From IMG/VR virus record IMGVR_UViG_3300025162_000016, positions 126,001 through 190,000 of that record: DNA of 64,000 bases; one strand, 5' to 3'. Each line of letters begins with the position of its first letter. The stretch's first letter is position 1. Source of the stretch: a virus. Below the pieces are notes generated by a model. The model did not search any database and was not told the DNA's origin. It saw only the letters and a program-made list of their open reading frames with translations. The translations under genes were made by a program, and so were the position numbers. Shown one piece after another: positions 10,358 through 22,700 of the stretch.

Positions 10358-10393
10358 AAAAAGTTATATAAATTACTAGTTTAATTAAAAAAT

Positions 10394-10702
10394 ATGAGCG
10401 AAAAAATAAAGTTTACCACCGAAGAGCTTGCAGAAATCAAAAATTTGCAGGATAAATTTCAAGGAAAAGTCTTCCTGTTCGGTCAGTTTCGGCTAGAACG
10501 CATGCACCTATTGAGATTAGTCAAAGAATTGGAAACTCGGGAAACCAAAACCGAAGAGGAATATATCGCTCTCCAAACTGACGAAACTTCTCTGCTTGAG
10601 AAATTAATGGAAAAATATGGCGCTGGACAACTTAACCTCGCCGATGGATCCTTTACTCCAGAGAAAAATCTGCCTCCTACCCCAACCGCAACTGCACCGT
10701 AA
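10394..10702 (+). CDS. Small acidic/helical protein of unknown function
   Basis: The 102-residue product is mostly helical and charged: an EELAEIKNLQDKFQ-type helix, a central segment with FGQFRLERMHLLRLVKELE, then a Pro/Thr-rich tail. The central heptad-like pattern suggests a short coiled coil. There is no catalytic motif, signal peptide or membrane segment. It lies alone between the fibre block and the tail sheath, with non-coding DNA on both sides, so it may have its own transcript. Similar short helical proteins are often found beside T4-type structural genes, but I do not recognise this one. It could be a chaperone or a minor virion protein. Confidence 0.6.
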   Translation: MSEKIKFTTEELAEIKNLQDKFQGKVFLFGQFRLERMHLLRLVKELETRETKTEEEYIALQTDETSLLEKLMEKYGAGQLNLADGSFTPEKNLPPTPTATAP

Positions 10703-10877
10703 AAAAAGTTCGCAGTGAATAGTCCTGCTTATAGCTCATCCATCAAGTGACGGGTGATCACACTGAATTGAGAATGCATATTCGATTCGGAAAAATAAAA
10801 ATTATATAATTAATTTATCTTTCCAAAAATTGGTTCCTATTTATATTTAGTGAACAATTATAATATAAGGATCAAAT
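10703..10877 (+). promoter_or_regulatory. Intergenic leader of sheath gene with TATTTATA motif and AAGG RBS
   Basis: The octamer TATTTATA lies at 10838-10845, 32 bases before the sheath ATG, and a purine-rich AAGGA (10867-10871) sits 6 bases before the start. This is one of the better ribosome sites in the window, as expected for an abundant virion protein. A weak hairpin (TCATCC with GGGTGA, about 10737-10757) lies upstream. Confidence 0.45.
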
Positions 10878-13800
10878 ATGCCTACAATCAATAATGGAGG
10901 ATATACCCCCTCCCCCATCGTAAGTCCCGGCGTTTTTACAAAAGAAAACGACCTCTCAGGATTAGCCCAAGGTGTTGCGGAAATCGGCGCAGTAATCGTT
11001 GCCCCATTCCCTAAAGGACCAGGATTTACTCCGGTTATTGTAGAGAGTGTCGCCGACCTAGAAAGTCAATTCGGGGTCGCCGATGGAGTATACTATGGAC
11101 CCTATACCGCCAAAGAATACCTGATAGAAAAAGGATTCGTCACCGTTTGTCGTGTCGGTGCTCTTACTGGATATGAACAGCAATTCCCATTCGTCATTTA
11201 TGCTATCAAAGGCGAATGGACCCGAGCCATAGATGCCGGTTATACTAATTTCGACAAAACATGGCTCTTAAATCCCGTCTTTGTTTTAAATTCATGGAAT
11301 ACCGACAACACGGCGGCTCAACTTATAACTAATGGAACTTTTACTACCGATACCTCCGGATGGGATCATTCTGGAAATGGTGGCTTTAATGTCGTTGATT
11401 CATATTTAGTAATAACCGGAAGTGGTCTCGTAACGCAATCATTTGCAACTGCTTTAGATAAATCATATGATTTATATTATTCATTCATGTCAGGATCCGA
11501 TACACATGGCGGAAATATTAAAATCGGAACTACTGCGGGCGCAAGTGATATTGACGATATTCGTGAATCCGGAGTTGGTCCTAATATTTGGGCTAACCGA
11601 ACCGCTTCATTCGTTGCTCAAGGATCAACTACTTATATAGCTCTTACTAATGCCATTGTCGGAACTACATTATCTGCTAGTTTCGATAATATTTCAGTAC
11701 AAGAAAAAAATCTTACTAATACATATGTCACCGGCGCTGTAGTATTTTCTTCCTCGTTTACCGTACAATTCGCAGATGTTGCCGGGTCAGCAAGTGCGCA
11801 AGCAGCAGGACATGGAACGGGAAGTTCAATGTATTATGGACAAAATGTTTATATTGGAAATGTTGCGGTAAAACTTCCAATATCTCAAGCATTAGCATGG
11901 AGAGATATTAGCGTCAATGTAGCGTCTTCTTCTATCTTAAACGAACTATTACAATCTGGATCGATAGTAGGTAATTTAGTCACAACTAACAATAGTATTA
12001 CGGGCATCGGTGAACCGTGGAATAATCCTTTCGACCCCAACACCACTGGACCGGGAACTCAATTTGCATCATCTTCATACATCAGTCAGTCGTTTGGCGA
12101 ATGTGAAGGCGCAGTATATAAATTGGATGCCTTAATTAAAGGTAGATTCGGAAAATATACCGGAGAATTCCAATCGAATGGTACTCCAACCTATAATCCG
12201 TGCGACGGAACTTGGAAGACAAATAATGCAGATTATAAAGTTTTAGCAGTTCTGGCAGATACTCAAAACTCTCCAGTAAATAGTAACTTGATAGCGGCTG
12301 GTTTTAATGGATCTACAATGGTAACTGCAAGTAATATTGCGGGTGCTACTGAAATTCCAATCGATTATAATTTAACCTTGAAATCTACGGATAGTACCGC
12401 TCCATACGGAACTTATGCTTTCTCATTCGATGCCGGTTCTACAAAATATATTACTACGGTGTTTGGAGATGATCCTACCGCCGGAAATATTGCAACTTAT
12501 GCGGCAGGAACAAAACGAGAAGCGGCTTATACCTATAAAATATTCGAAAATACTATCCGAACCGTAACTGCCGATCCATTGCGATGGTATATTTCAGGAA
12601 GTGTATTGCCCGATGATACCTTCAAAGGTCAACCAATGAACTTCACCGATGAATTTTCATTGAAATTAAATGAAGGCGATTGTCAGTTCGGATTAACTAA
12701 TGCAGCAACTCCTTGGGTTATTTCACAAGAAATTTCTCCTTGGAATGGCGGCACTCCAACTCGGTTCGTTCTTTTCCGAGTGCTCACAATGAGCGATGGA
12801 ACGGATACTAATAGATCCTATAAGATTGAAATAAGTAATATCAAATTAGCCGGAACAGTCTCCGGAACGGATTGGGGTACTTTCACTCTTTCGGTTCGTG
12901 ATTATAGTGATACCGATAAAAAACCACAAATCCTCCAGCAGTTTAATAATTTGACTCTTGATCCAGATTCTTCAAACTTTGTTGCTCGTAGAATCGGCGA
13001 TAGATTCAATTTCATTGACTTCAATGGAAAAATTCTGGAATACGGCACCTATACTAATAACAGTAAATATATCCGTATTGAAATGAATGATATTCCGTGG
13101 CCTATTACAGCAGTCCCTTATGGGTTCGAAGCATACGCACTGCCAGTTGATAGTTCAGCGGGATATTGGTGCCCTCCAATGCGATATACTAAAGCATCAG
13201 TATATTCAGTTAGTCCCGGTAAATACCCATCTGGTATAAACTTCGACGGTGCTCCAACCGGTGCCGAAAATTCACTGGCAGCATTATATCCTACTTCATC
13301 TACTGGCGTAGGAACCGCTGAAGATAATAAACAGTATTTCGCACCACTTCCCCAATTCGATGGTAAAGGCGGAACCTATAGCAGCGTTGGACAGAATTCT
13401 AACTTTGCTCTGGATATGGATATTACTAATGGCGGAGTAATCGAAGCCCCTATTAATTCCGGAAGTCTGCTGGATGGAACAAATATCATTCCCGCAATAT
13501 TAGACAGAGCCGTGGAATCAACTTACGTTAAAATGCGTAAATTCATATTCGGATTTCAGGGTGGATTTGATGGTCAATCTCCTGCAATTCCTATTAATGT
13601 TGGCGGAAATATTATCCCAGGTAATACCCAAGGACTTGATTGCACAAATATCAATTCAGCCGGATCAATTGCTTATAAACAATGTATCGCCGCTCTCGGA
13701 AATGCCGATGAATTCGATATTAACATGATCGTAACTCCCGGTGTTCTCTATGATAGTCATCCATATGTTACTACTCTAGTAGTTGATATGTGTGAAGCTC

Positions 13801-14534
13801 GTGGTGATTGTTTTTATATCTTGGATCTCTATGCCGATGATGGCAATCCCAGCGGTGGACAAATCGAATCAGTCATTAACTTAGCCGCAGAATTCGATAC
13901 CAATTACGCCGGTGCTTATTATCCTTGGGTGAAAATCAAAGATACCAATACTAACAAAATCATCACCGTTCCACCCTCGGTTCTTCTTCCCGGTGTCTAT
14001 GCTGCTAATGATAAAGTAGCGGGCGAATGGTGGGCAGTTGCCGGTCTAAACCGTGGCGGAATTCCTAAAGCAATCCAAGTAACTGATCGCACAACTCATG
14101 CAGAACGGGACGATCTCTACGAAGGAAAAGTTAATCCTATCGCCGCATTCCCCGGTCAAGGTATTGTAGTGTGGGGTCAGAAAACTCTCCAAGTTAAAGC
14201 CTCCGCTCTCGATAGAATCAATGTCCGCCGATTACTCATCGAAATCAAAAAATTCTTCGCCTCATCCGCAAGATACTTGGTCTTTGAACAAAATACCGCC
14301 GCAACAAGAAATAGATTCTTGTCAATCGTTAATCCTTACCTCCAAAGCATCCAACAAAGATCCGGTTTGTACGCTTTCCAAGTGGTAATGGATGATACCA
14401 ATAACACCCCAGATTTAATCGATCAGAACGTATTGTATGGACAGATTTATCTGAAACCTGTGAAATCAGCCGAATTTATCATCTTCGATTTTAATATTTT
14501 AAGCACAGGTGCCAGTTTTGGTGCAAGCGCATAA
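10878..14534 (+). CDS. Tail sheath protein (gp18-like), oversized
   Basis: This is the contractile sheath subunit. The N terminus (residues 1-115; SPGVFTKENDLSG, then a GAVIVAPFPKGP segment) and the C terminus (about 850-1218; RRLLIEIKKFFASSARYLVFEQN, then VNPYLQSIQQRSGLYAFQVVMDD) match the conserved sheath ends that form the inter-subunit mesh. At 1218 residues it is nearly twice T4 gp18 (659). Much of the extra length lies in the middle. Residues about 147-277 read like a carbohydrate-binding beta-sandwich (NGTFTTDTSGWD at its start, ASFDNISVQE at its end). Residues about 300-800 hold further beta-rich inserts. It is followed by a stem-loop and a strong terminator. The assignment is secure; the insert functions are inferred. 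Confidence 0.93.
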   Translation: MPTINNGGYTPSPIVSPGVFTKENDLSGLAQGVAEIGAVIVAPFPKGPGFTPVIVESVADLESQFGVADGVYYGPYTAKEYLIEKGFVTVCRVGALTGYEQQFPFVIYAIKGEWTRAIDAGYTNFDKTWLLNPVFVLNSWNTDNTAAQLITNGTFTTDTSGWDHSGNGGFNVVDSYLVITGSGLVTQSFATALDKSYDLYYSFMSGSDTHGGNIKIGTTAGASDIDDIRESGVGPNIWANRTASFVAQGSTTYIALTNAIVGTTLSASFDNISVQEKNLTNTYVTGAVVFSSSFTVQFADVAGSASAQAAGHGTGSSMYYGQNVYIGNVAVKLPISQALAWRDISVNVASSSILNELLQSGSIVGNLVTTNNSITGIGEPWNNPFDPNTTGPGTQFASSSYISQSFGECEGAVYKLDALIKGRFGKYTGEFQSNGTPTYNPCDGTWKTNNADYKVLAVLADTQNSPVNSNLIAAGFNGSTMVTASNIAGATEIPIDYNLTLKSTDSTAPYGTYAFSFDAGSTKYITTVFGDDPTAGNIATYAAGTKREAAYTYKIFENTIRTVTADPLRWYISGSVLPDDTFKGQPMNFTDEFSLKLNEGDCQFGLTNAATPWVISQEISPWNGGTPTRFVLFRVLTMSDGTDTNRSYKIEISNIKLAGTVSGTDWGTFTLSVRDYSDTDKKPQILQQFNNLTLDPDSSNFVARRIGDRFNFIDFNGKILEYGTYTNNSKYIRIEMNDIPWPITAVPYGFEAYALPVDSSAGYWCPPMRYTKASVYSVSPGKYPSGINFDGAPTGAENSLAALYPTSSTGVGTAEDNKQYFAPLPQFDGKGGTYSSVGQNSNFALDMDITNGGVIEAPINSGSLLDGTNIIPAILDRAVESTYVKMRKFIFGFQGGFDGQSPAIPINVGGNIIPGNTQGLDCTNINSAGSIAYKQCIAALGNADEFDINMIVTPGVLYDSHPYVTTLVVDMCEARGDCFYILDLYADDGNPSGGQIESVINLAAEFDTNYAGAYYPWVKIKDTNTNKIITVPPSVLLPGVYAANDKVAGEWWAVAGLNRGGIPKAIQVTDRTTHAERDDLYEGKVNPIAAFPGQGIVVWGQKTLQVKASALDRINVRRLLIEIKKFFASSARYLVFEQNTAATRNRFLSIVNPYLQSIQQRSGLYAFQVVMDDTNNTPDLIDQNVLYGQIYLKPVKSAEFIIFDFNILSTGASFGASA
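11316..11708 (+). other. CBM/galactose-binding-like domain inserted in sheath
   Basis: The segment begins with an N-G-x-F-x(4,6)-W pattern and ends with a FDN(I/V)S pattern. In between it alternates beta-strands, including a V-x-QSF strand and an Ala-Ser-Phe-x-A strand. This layout is typical of CBM4/9/22-like jelly-roll modules. It is a pattern-based domain call; no residues for sugar binding can be verified. Confidence 0.5.
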
Positions 14535-14541
14535 CACTGAT

Positions 14542-14573
14542 GAACTACCCACCCGCTAAAGCAGGTGGGTTTC
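14542..14573 (+). other. Stem-loop of the CCCACC/CTAAAG/GGTGGG type
   Basis: CCCACC (14548-14553) pairs with GGTGGG (14564-14569), with an inner GC-TAAA-GC tip and GAAC/TTTC flanks. The form resembles terminal stem-loops of IS200/IS605-family elements (recalled, not searched). It stands between the sheath stop and the terminator, on the upstream side of a homing-endonuclease gene. Confidence 0.55.
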
Positions 14574-14593
14574 CCCCCCGAGCAATAGTTATA

Positions 14594-14626
14594 AAATCCT
14601 GACTTAGAAATGAGTCAGGATTTTTT
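14594..14626 (+). terminator. Rho-independent terminator after sheath gene
   Basis: An 11-bp stem AAATCCTGACT/AGTCAGGATTT with an 8-base loop is followed by a run of T. It ends the sheath transcript before the endonuclease gene. Confidence 0.85.
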
Positions 14627-14701
14627 CTGTCATTATAATAAATTGTGGTTTCTTTCTTTTTTTGATATATATCATCATGCACAATAACATTGTAACCATA
14701 T

Positions 14702-16519
14702 ATGCCATATAATCACTGTAATCAATGTAAAAAAAGATTAAAAAACGATGCAACTGAGAAGTTTTGTTCAATAACCTGTAAAACAGCTTATCAAACCTCT
14801 CCAGAAATATATTGTAAGTTTTGTAAAAAAACTATAGGAATATCATCATGTAATAAAAAACAGTTCTGTAATAATATCTGCGTCAACGAATATCAGAGGC
14901 AAATAAATAAAATTGAGCGAATGTGTGTAAATTGCAATAATCTATTTATCGTTCAAAAAAGTTCGCATCGTTATAAATTATGTTCTATAAAATGTGAAAA
15001 GGAATATGTGGCATCAGACAGAAGAAATGAAGCCAGGATGAATTCATTAACGCATAATAATCTAAAAAAATATGGGGTAGAATTCACACAGTCTTTACCA
15101 GAAATTATACAAAAATCACAAAACACAAAACAATTAAAATATGGAGATAGAAATTATAATAACATTAATAAAATAAAAGAAACTAATTTAAAAAAATATG
15201 GTAAAGAATTTGCCATGCAATTGGATATTATTAATAATAAAGCGATAGAAACAAAACTAAAAAAATATGGTACTTTAAACTTCAATGATAAATCAAATAA
15301 AACGAAATTGGAAAAATACGGAACTTTGAATTTTTATAATAAAGCGTCAAAAACGGTAAAAGAAAAATATGGAGTAGATAACATTTCACAATTGGATAGT
15401 AACAAAAAAAAGATGTCAGAATTACAAAAAAATCTTTTTTGGGAAAAGATATCCTTGGGAAATAGACTACAAAATAAAGCGAAACCATTATTTACTATCG
15501 ATGAATTAAAAAAATCGGAATATAAAACTAAATATAAATTTCAATGTAACACTTGTTTAGTTTTATTCTCGGATCATTTAAATTGTGGTCATGTTCCCCG
15601 ATGTCCAAATTGTTATCCATCATCAATAACAAAACCACACCGTGAAATTTTAGATTTTATAAAATCCATATATAGTGAGGAAATTCAAATTAATAATAGA
15701 AATGTATTAAATGGATTCGAATTGGACATTTATATACCGAAACTAAAACTAGCGATTGAATACAATGGATTATACTGGCACGGTGAGGTGAGTGGAGGAA
15801 AAGAAAGAAAATATCATTTAACAAAAACAATTAAATGTGAAGAAAAAGATATACAGTTAATACATATTTTTGAAGATGAGTGGTTTGATAAACAGGATAT
15901 AATTAAATCGAAATTAAAACATTTATTGGGATGCAACAATGAGGTGATATATGCTAGAAAATGCATAATCTCCTCTATTAATTTTGATGTTAAAAATGAT
16001 TTTCTTGAAAATAATCATTTACAAGGAACCGATAATTCTTCAATTAGACTGGGAGCATTTCATAATAATAAATTGGTAGCAGTTATGACATTTGGAAAAT
16101 TACGAAAAGCACTTGGAAACAATAAAAGCGAGGAGGGGCATTATGAAATGTATAGATTTTGCATTGGAAACAAAAATGTGGTTGGCATTGCGGGAAAATT
16201 CTTAAATTATTTTATAAAAAATCATTCACCAAAACAAATCGTTTCTTATTCTGATCGTAGATATTCAAATTTAAATAAATGTTATTTATCTAAAATAGGA
16301 TTTAATTTAAATAGTAAAACCGAACCGGGATATTGGTATTTTGATAAAACCGGAATCAGATATCATCGATTTAATTTTCGTAAGGATCAACTTTCTAAAA
16401 AATTATCTGTATTTGATCCAGACTTGACTGAATGGGAGAATATGCAATTAAACGGATATGATCGGATATGGGATTGTGGGAATTATAAATACATATGGAA
16501 ACCGCCAATTTCAGATTGA
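14702..16519 (+). CDS. Vsr-like (EDxHD) freestanding homing endonuclease with zinc fingers
   Basis: This 605-residue protein has three CxxC...CxxxC treble-clef-like zinc fingers (about 7-100), then a run of KYG-centred repeats (KKYGVEFTQS, KKYGTLNF, KYGVDNISQ; about 118-245) of the kind used for DNA reading in phage endonucleases. A CxxC pair follows near 280-303. The nuclease core has E340, D342 (ELDIYIP), H360 (YWHGE) and a downstream HIFEDEW segment, matching Vsr-type and I-Bth0305I-like enzymes. The C-terminal ~190 residues (VAVMTFGK, YSDRRYS, LGF) look GNAT-like. Stem-loops flank the gene on both sides. It probably cuts allelic sites lacking the insertion and spreads by repair. Three relatives lie in this window. 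Fold is inferred from motifs. Confidence 0.82.
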   Translation: MPYNHCNQCKKRLKNDATEKFCSITCKTAYQTSPEIYCKFCKKTIGISSCNKKQFCNNICVNEYQRQINKIERMCVNCNNLFIVQKSSHRYKLCSIKCEKEYVASDRRNEARMNSLTHNNLKKYGVEFTQSLPEIIQKSQNTKQLKYGDRNYNNINKIKETNLKKYGKEFAMQLDIINNKAIETKLKKYGTLNFNDKSNKTKLEKYGTLNFYNKASKTVKEKYGVDNISQLDSNKKKMSELQKNLFWEKISLGNRLQNKAKPLFTIDELKKSEYKTKYKFQCNTCLVLFSDHLNCGHVPRCPNCYPSSITKPHREILDFIKSIYSEEIQINNRNVLNGFELDIYIPKLKLAIEYNGLYWHGEVSGGKERKYHLTKTIKCEEKDIQLIHIFEDEWFDKQDIIKSKLKHLLGCNNEVIYARKCIISSINFDVKNDFLENNHLQGTDNSSIRLGAFHNNKLVAVMTFGKLRKALGNNKSEEGHYEMYRFCIGNKNVVGIAGKFLNYFIKNHSPKQIVSYSDRRYSNLNKCYLSKIGFNLNSKTEPGYWYFDKTGIRYHRFNFRKDQLSKKLSVFDPDLTEWENMQLNGYDRIWDCGNYKYIWKPPISD

Positions 16520-16537
16520 TCTAACATATCAAATAAT

Positions 16538-16573
16538 GAACCACCCCTACGTCTTTAGCGTAGGGGTGAGTTC
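16538..16573 (-). other. Stem-loop downstream of endonuclease (CTAAAG-type tip on minus strand)
   Basis: CACCCCTACG (16542-16551) pairs perfectly with CGTAGGGGTG (16559-16568), flanked by GAAC and GTTC. Read on the minus strand the tip contains CTAAAG, as in the loop at 14542. The two therefore face each other around the endonuclease gene. Confidence 0.6.
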
Positions 16574-16649
16574 ATAAGAATATGATCAAATTGCTTCACC
16601 GGTCGAATAATGGGCGGGTGGAGTGCTATATATTAATAGGTAAATTATT

Positions 16650-18751
<2,102 letters not shown>

Positions 18752-18755
<4 letters not shown>

Positions 18756-18780
18756 CAAATTTTCCTGTACATATTAGTAC
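18752..18780 (+). promoter_or_regulatory. Sigma-70-like promoter overlapping the GTAC repeat array
   Basis: TTGACA at 18752-18757 is followed after exactly 17 bases by TAGTAC at 18775-18780. The -10 box is the first TAGTAC of the 13-bp repeats, so any protein bound to the repeats would compete with polymerase. Confidence 0.5.
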
Positions 18781-18902
18781 AAGTACTTAGTACAAGTACT
18801 TAGTACAAGTACTTAGTACAAGTACTTAGTACAAGTACTTAGTACAAGTACTTAGTACAAGTACTTAGTACAAGTACAAGTACTTAGTACAAGTACTTAG
18901 TA
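18774..18902 (+). repeat. 13-bp tandem repeat array rich in GTAC (TTAGTACAAGTAC)
   Basis: Nine 13-bp units run nearly perfectly from 18774, with one extra 6-bp AAGTAC inserted at 18878-18883 and a truncated last unit. Each junction creates the palindrome AAGTACTT, so the array holds evenly spaced symmetric sites about 1.2 helical turns apart. Related GTAC palindromes continue at 18947-18961. There is no gene here. Possible roles are an operator array, iterons of an origin, or a partition-like site. Confidence 0.9.
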
Positions 18903-18908
18903 TTTATA
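18901..18908 (+). promoter_or_regulatory. TATTTATA motif after repeat array
   Basis: The octamer lies directly after the GTAC array, 102 bases before the HAD gene. A near copy, TATTTATT at 18990-18997, lies 13 bases before that start and is the more likely site for the gene. Confidence 0.35.
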
Positions 18909-19010
18909 TAGTAACTGTTTAAAACATAGAACATATATACTGTTTGTACAGTACAGTGTACAGAGAAAAATTAAAAAGTCAACTTATTTTATTTATTATC
19001 GAGTTTTTAT

Positions 19011-19568
19011 ATGCAAAGCGAACACGTAATTTTTTTAGATATGGACGGTGTGATCACGGATTTTGATACCGGGTTCAAGAAATTATCGGGGGGGTTGACT
19101 GGGGATGAATATAGAGCATTACACGGCAGAACCGAAGAAACTTCTCTTTTTTTATCTCGTGGAAACACATTCTGGGAATCATTGAAGTGGATGCCGGGAG
19201 GAAAAGAATTACTTTCATTTGTTTTTAATCATTTCAAATCAATTCGGATTTTGTCTTCTGCTGGAACTGGTACAGATTGGAATAGATTTAAAAAAGTTCA
19301 AATTGGAAAAATGACCTGGTTGGCTGAGAATGCTCCGTATATTCCTAAAAAACATATAATCATTGTACCTTTTGCAAGCCTCAAGTCTAGGCACTCCGGA
19401 CCCAATCGTATTTTGGTAGATGATAAAGATACGACTATAAAGCAATGGCGCATAAGCGGTGGAGTTGGTATTCTTCATTTTGGTTCGACTTGGCAAAATA
19501 CAATCAATGAGCTTCAGAAATATTCTGTCGGTAATATTAAACTCCGAGAAATCGTTGAATCAATCTAA
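19011..19568 (+). CDS. HAD-superfamily 5'(3')-deoxyribonucleotidase-like phosphatase
   Basis: The 185-residue product starts with a HAD motif I, FLDMDGVITDFD, giving nucleophile D10 and acid/base D12. A motif II-like Ser occurs in ILSSAGTG (about 85), and a motif III/IV Lys...DD appears as ILVDDKDTTIKQW (about 132-144). Length and the ITDFDTGFKKLSG cap insertion fit 5'(3')-deoxyribonucleotidases that dephosphorylate nucleoside monophosphates and are frequent in large phages. It stands alone downstream of the repeat array, with a TATTTATT box 13 bases before the ATG. The role is probably adjusting nucleotide pools; a polynucleotide phosphatase is an alternative. Confidence 0.8.
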   Translation: MQSEHVIFLDMDGVITDFDTGFKKLSGGLTGDEYRALHGRTEETSLFLSRGNTFWESLKWMPGGKELLSFVFNHFKSIRILSSAGTGTDWNRFKKVQIGKMTWLAENAPYIPKKHIIIVPFASLKSRHSGPNRILVDDKDTTIKQWRISGGVGILHFGSTWQNTINELQKYSVGNIKLREIVESI

Positions 19569-19587
19569 TCAATCTGTTTCTGAGTGA

Positions 19588-19595
19588 TATTTATA
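19588..19595 (+). promoter_or_regulatory. TATTTATA motif before the 19602 gene
   Basis: The octamer ends 6 bases before the ATG at 19602. If it is a -10-type element, transcription would start at or next to the start codon. Confidence 0.45.
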
Positions 19596-19601
19596 GACAT
19601 A

Positions 19602-19739
19602 ATGAAAGCCGCCGATTTAAACGCCCTAATAAAAGAATGTGTTCAAGAAGTCATCGATGAAGAGTTTGGTGATGAAGGATGGATGCAAGCCGTTAATATC
19701 GCAGAAAGAGAAAATGAAAATCTCAACGTGAAAGATTAA
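19602..19739 (+). CDS. 45-aa tag-like protein (helical motif LIKECVQEVIDEE)
   Basis: This short gene encodes 45 residues that begin with an amphipathic helix containing LNALIKECVQEVIDEE and continue with an acidic tail. The same helix style opens the proteins at 19748, 29237, 29963, 41000 and 57226. Support for its being real comes from the TATTTATA motif 6 bases upstream, the 8-bp gap to the next gene, and the shared motif. It could be a packaged peptide, a fragment of an ancestral tagged protein, or a leader for the 19748 gene. No function is known to me. Confidence 0.6.
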   Translation: MKAADLNALIKECVQEVIDEEFGDEGWMQAVNIAERENENLNVKD

Positions 19740-19747
19740 TTTTAAAT

Positions 19748-22700
19748 ATGAGAGATAAATTAACACATGCCATTGATGATATAATCAAAGAAGTTTTACT
19801 TTTAGAAGACCCCGATACGGTCACGGATCAAAGTGGGATGACAATCGTTCGACATGATACTCCCAATCAACCTGCTATTGCGTTTTTTTGTATTAATGAT
19901 GAGTCAATTGGAAAGAAAAAGTTTTTCTTTTATCGAAATGATAATGGGAGCGCAGCTCACAATAAAATTAAACAGGATTCAACTCCTGATTTCCCAGATC
20001 CATGGGCGGGGAGTGATCGGTTTCTTCGTGGTCGAGCATGGACTAAATTAAAAATTCTTTCATTTTATTCGAGTGAACAAGAAATCCAACCTTATTTTAA
20101 AGAGATTGAAGATTTTTTCACAAGCGAGCTTCATTTAAATATTAATGAATTCAACGTTGATTTCGGTGGATCTTCGGAAATCGAAGGTCTTAAACCATGG
20201 CTGGGAAATGGAGTTGTTAAATCTGCTCCAAAACAATTAACTCCTGAACAGGAGCAAACCGTTAAAACTTTAAATAAACAAATTGCAGAATTACAAGCAA
20301 CTCTTCATCTAAAACGGGACGAAGAAAGGGATGAAGTTGAAGATAATATTAGGATTCTTAAAACAAATGTAGCAGATATAACTGGAGAAAAGCCACCGGC
20401 GCAAAGACAATTATCGACATACGAACAGGCTGAATTGAATAAAATAGATCAATCTCTTGAGGATTTGTATTCCAGACTTGCAGCGGGAGTGCCACTGTTT
20501 AAAAGACGCCGATATGAAAGAATTATAAATAAATTACAAAAGCAGAGAAAACTCATTGTTCGTCCATCGAGAAAAGTGTATCGTCCGGAAATTGAAAAAC
20601 AACGTGCAAAAGGAGGTGGCGGTGCATTGGCTAGATATGCTGGAAGTCTTCCGGCACTTCAAGAACAAATTAGACGACTTTTGAAAGAAGACCCCGATAC
20701 AGTTTACGGTACAGACGGAACGGAATTGGCATTTTTTGGAGAAAATAGTCCTGCTATTGCATGGTATTGTATTGAGGATGCTAGCATTGGAAAGAAAAAG
20801 TTTTTCTTTATTCGGAACAATACGGGAGCGGCATATCACTCGGATATTAAACTATACGCAACTCCCGATTTTCCCAATCCATTTAATAGTAATTCAAACG
20901 ATAGATTTCTTCGTGGTCGAGCATGGACAACAAAGATGATATGTTCTTTTTATGCCAGTGAAGATCAGATTCGTCCTTATTTTAAAGAGATTGAGGAATT
21001 TTTTCAAAATGAGTTAAATTTAAATATCAATGATTTTAAAATTGAATTTGGAACTTCAGCTAGAAGAGAAGGGTTAAAACCATGGCCGGGAAGTGTACAA
21101 ACAACAAAATCTCTGATTTTATCTCCGGAAGAACAAGCGAAGGTTGATGAAATAAATAAAAAGATAGCCGAACTTCAGGCGACTCTTCATTTAAAAACGG
21201 GATCGGATAAAAAAGCGGTAGAAGATGAAATTGAGGAACTCGAAAAATCGATTGGAAAAATTAGTAATCGTGAAGCTTCTAAAGCTGCTTATAGAAAAAC
21301 GGGTGCCGAGAAAATTGCTCCTTTTGAAAAAGGAGCCGGTTCATATGCTGGATATAAAGGGAGACTTCCTGCGATTGCGGAAGAAAAAGTTCAGATTTAT
21401 AATAAAACTCTTTGTCCGGACCTCTGGCGGAATGAAAATAAATTAAATCCAGAAGTTAAAACTGCTTTATTGAAAATAGCTTTTGATTTTTATGTCGATA
21501 CCGAGCTTAAATCTAAAGTTCAAGATGTTTGTCTATTAGGGTCCGGTGCTAATTATAATTGGACTTCTCAAAGTGATCTGGATGTTCATATTGTAGTAGA
21601 TAGTGTCACGTTATCTATGCATCCGGAGAATTCAGAAAAATTCTTCCGCTCTCTTTCTGGTAGGTGGAACCTGGAACATGAGGTTAAGGTCAAAGGACAT
21701 AAAGTAGAGCTTTATATTCAAGACGCTCAAGAAAATAATAGTGCTACCGGAGTTTATTCACTGATTCATGATGATTGGGTTAAAAAACCATCTCCGGAAA
21801 ATATTAATGTAGATAAATTACTCATTCAAAAGAAATATTCTACGTGGGTTGAAAAAATTGATAACGCTATTAAACAGGAAGACGAGAAAATGCTCAAACG
21901 GATTTTAGATGGTTTGAGAGAATATCGGCAGGCCGGATTAGATAAACAAGGGGAATTTAGTTCGGAGAATCTTGTTTTCAAAATTCTTCGTTCTCGTGGC
22001 TATCTTGAAAAAATAAAACAATGTTATAATAAAATTTATGATAAAAAGATGACCGTTAAAGATTGTTTTGATCCAACTTCTGCTGGTCCAAATCCAGCCG
22101 CTACCGAAGGACAACCTCAGACCGGCACATTTTATAAAGATTTGAATAGTAAAATGAGAAAAATGGAAGAGGGAAAAAAATATGACGGAAATTCTAGATC
22201 TTGGATGGATTCCAGTGGTAAGTTTCATCCAACGGAAAGACATCTTATAGGAGCTAGAGAATTACTTGGAGAACCGAGTAAACCGTTAAGTCCCGGTGGA
22301 GAAGAAGATGATATTGATTATGATAGAACTGCATCTGCTTTATTTAATAAAGGATTTCTAAGAATAGCGGAGACTCCAAATATAATATATGCTACGGGTA
22401 AAGTGAGTTCTGGTCAATTGAAACTTTTAAAAGATAAAGCAATTGAACGCCATAAAAATTTAATATATAACGGCAAGGAGTTTAATTTTCAAACCGGAGA
22501 TACGGTTAAGATTTATCAAGAGGTAACTCAGCGAGATATAAAATCCACATTACCAAATCGGGCAATCGATTTGACCGATATTCCATTTGACGAGTTAACA
22601 ATGGATAATCTTATGGGTTTAAAAAATAAAATTGAACGTTTTTATAATGAATATATGAAACGTCCAGAACGAACCTCTGAAGAACAAGAAGGGATGCGGA

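Noticed and set aside
10899-10918. Signal peptide on the tail sheath
   Set aside because: The N terminus is the conserved, non-secreted sheath start; no hydrophobic core is present.
18774-18902. CRISPR array
   Set aside because: The units are 13 bp and contiguous, with no unique spacers and no cas genes nearby.
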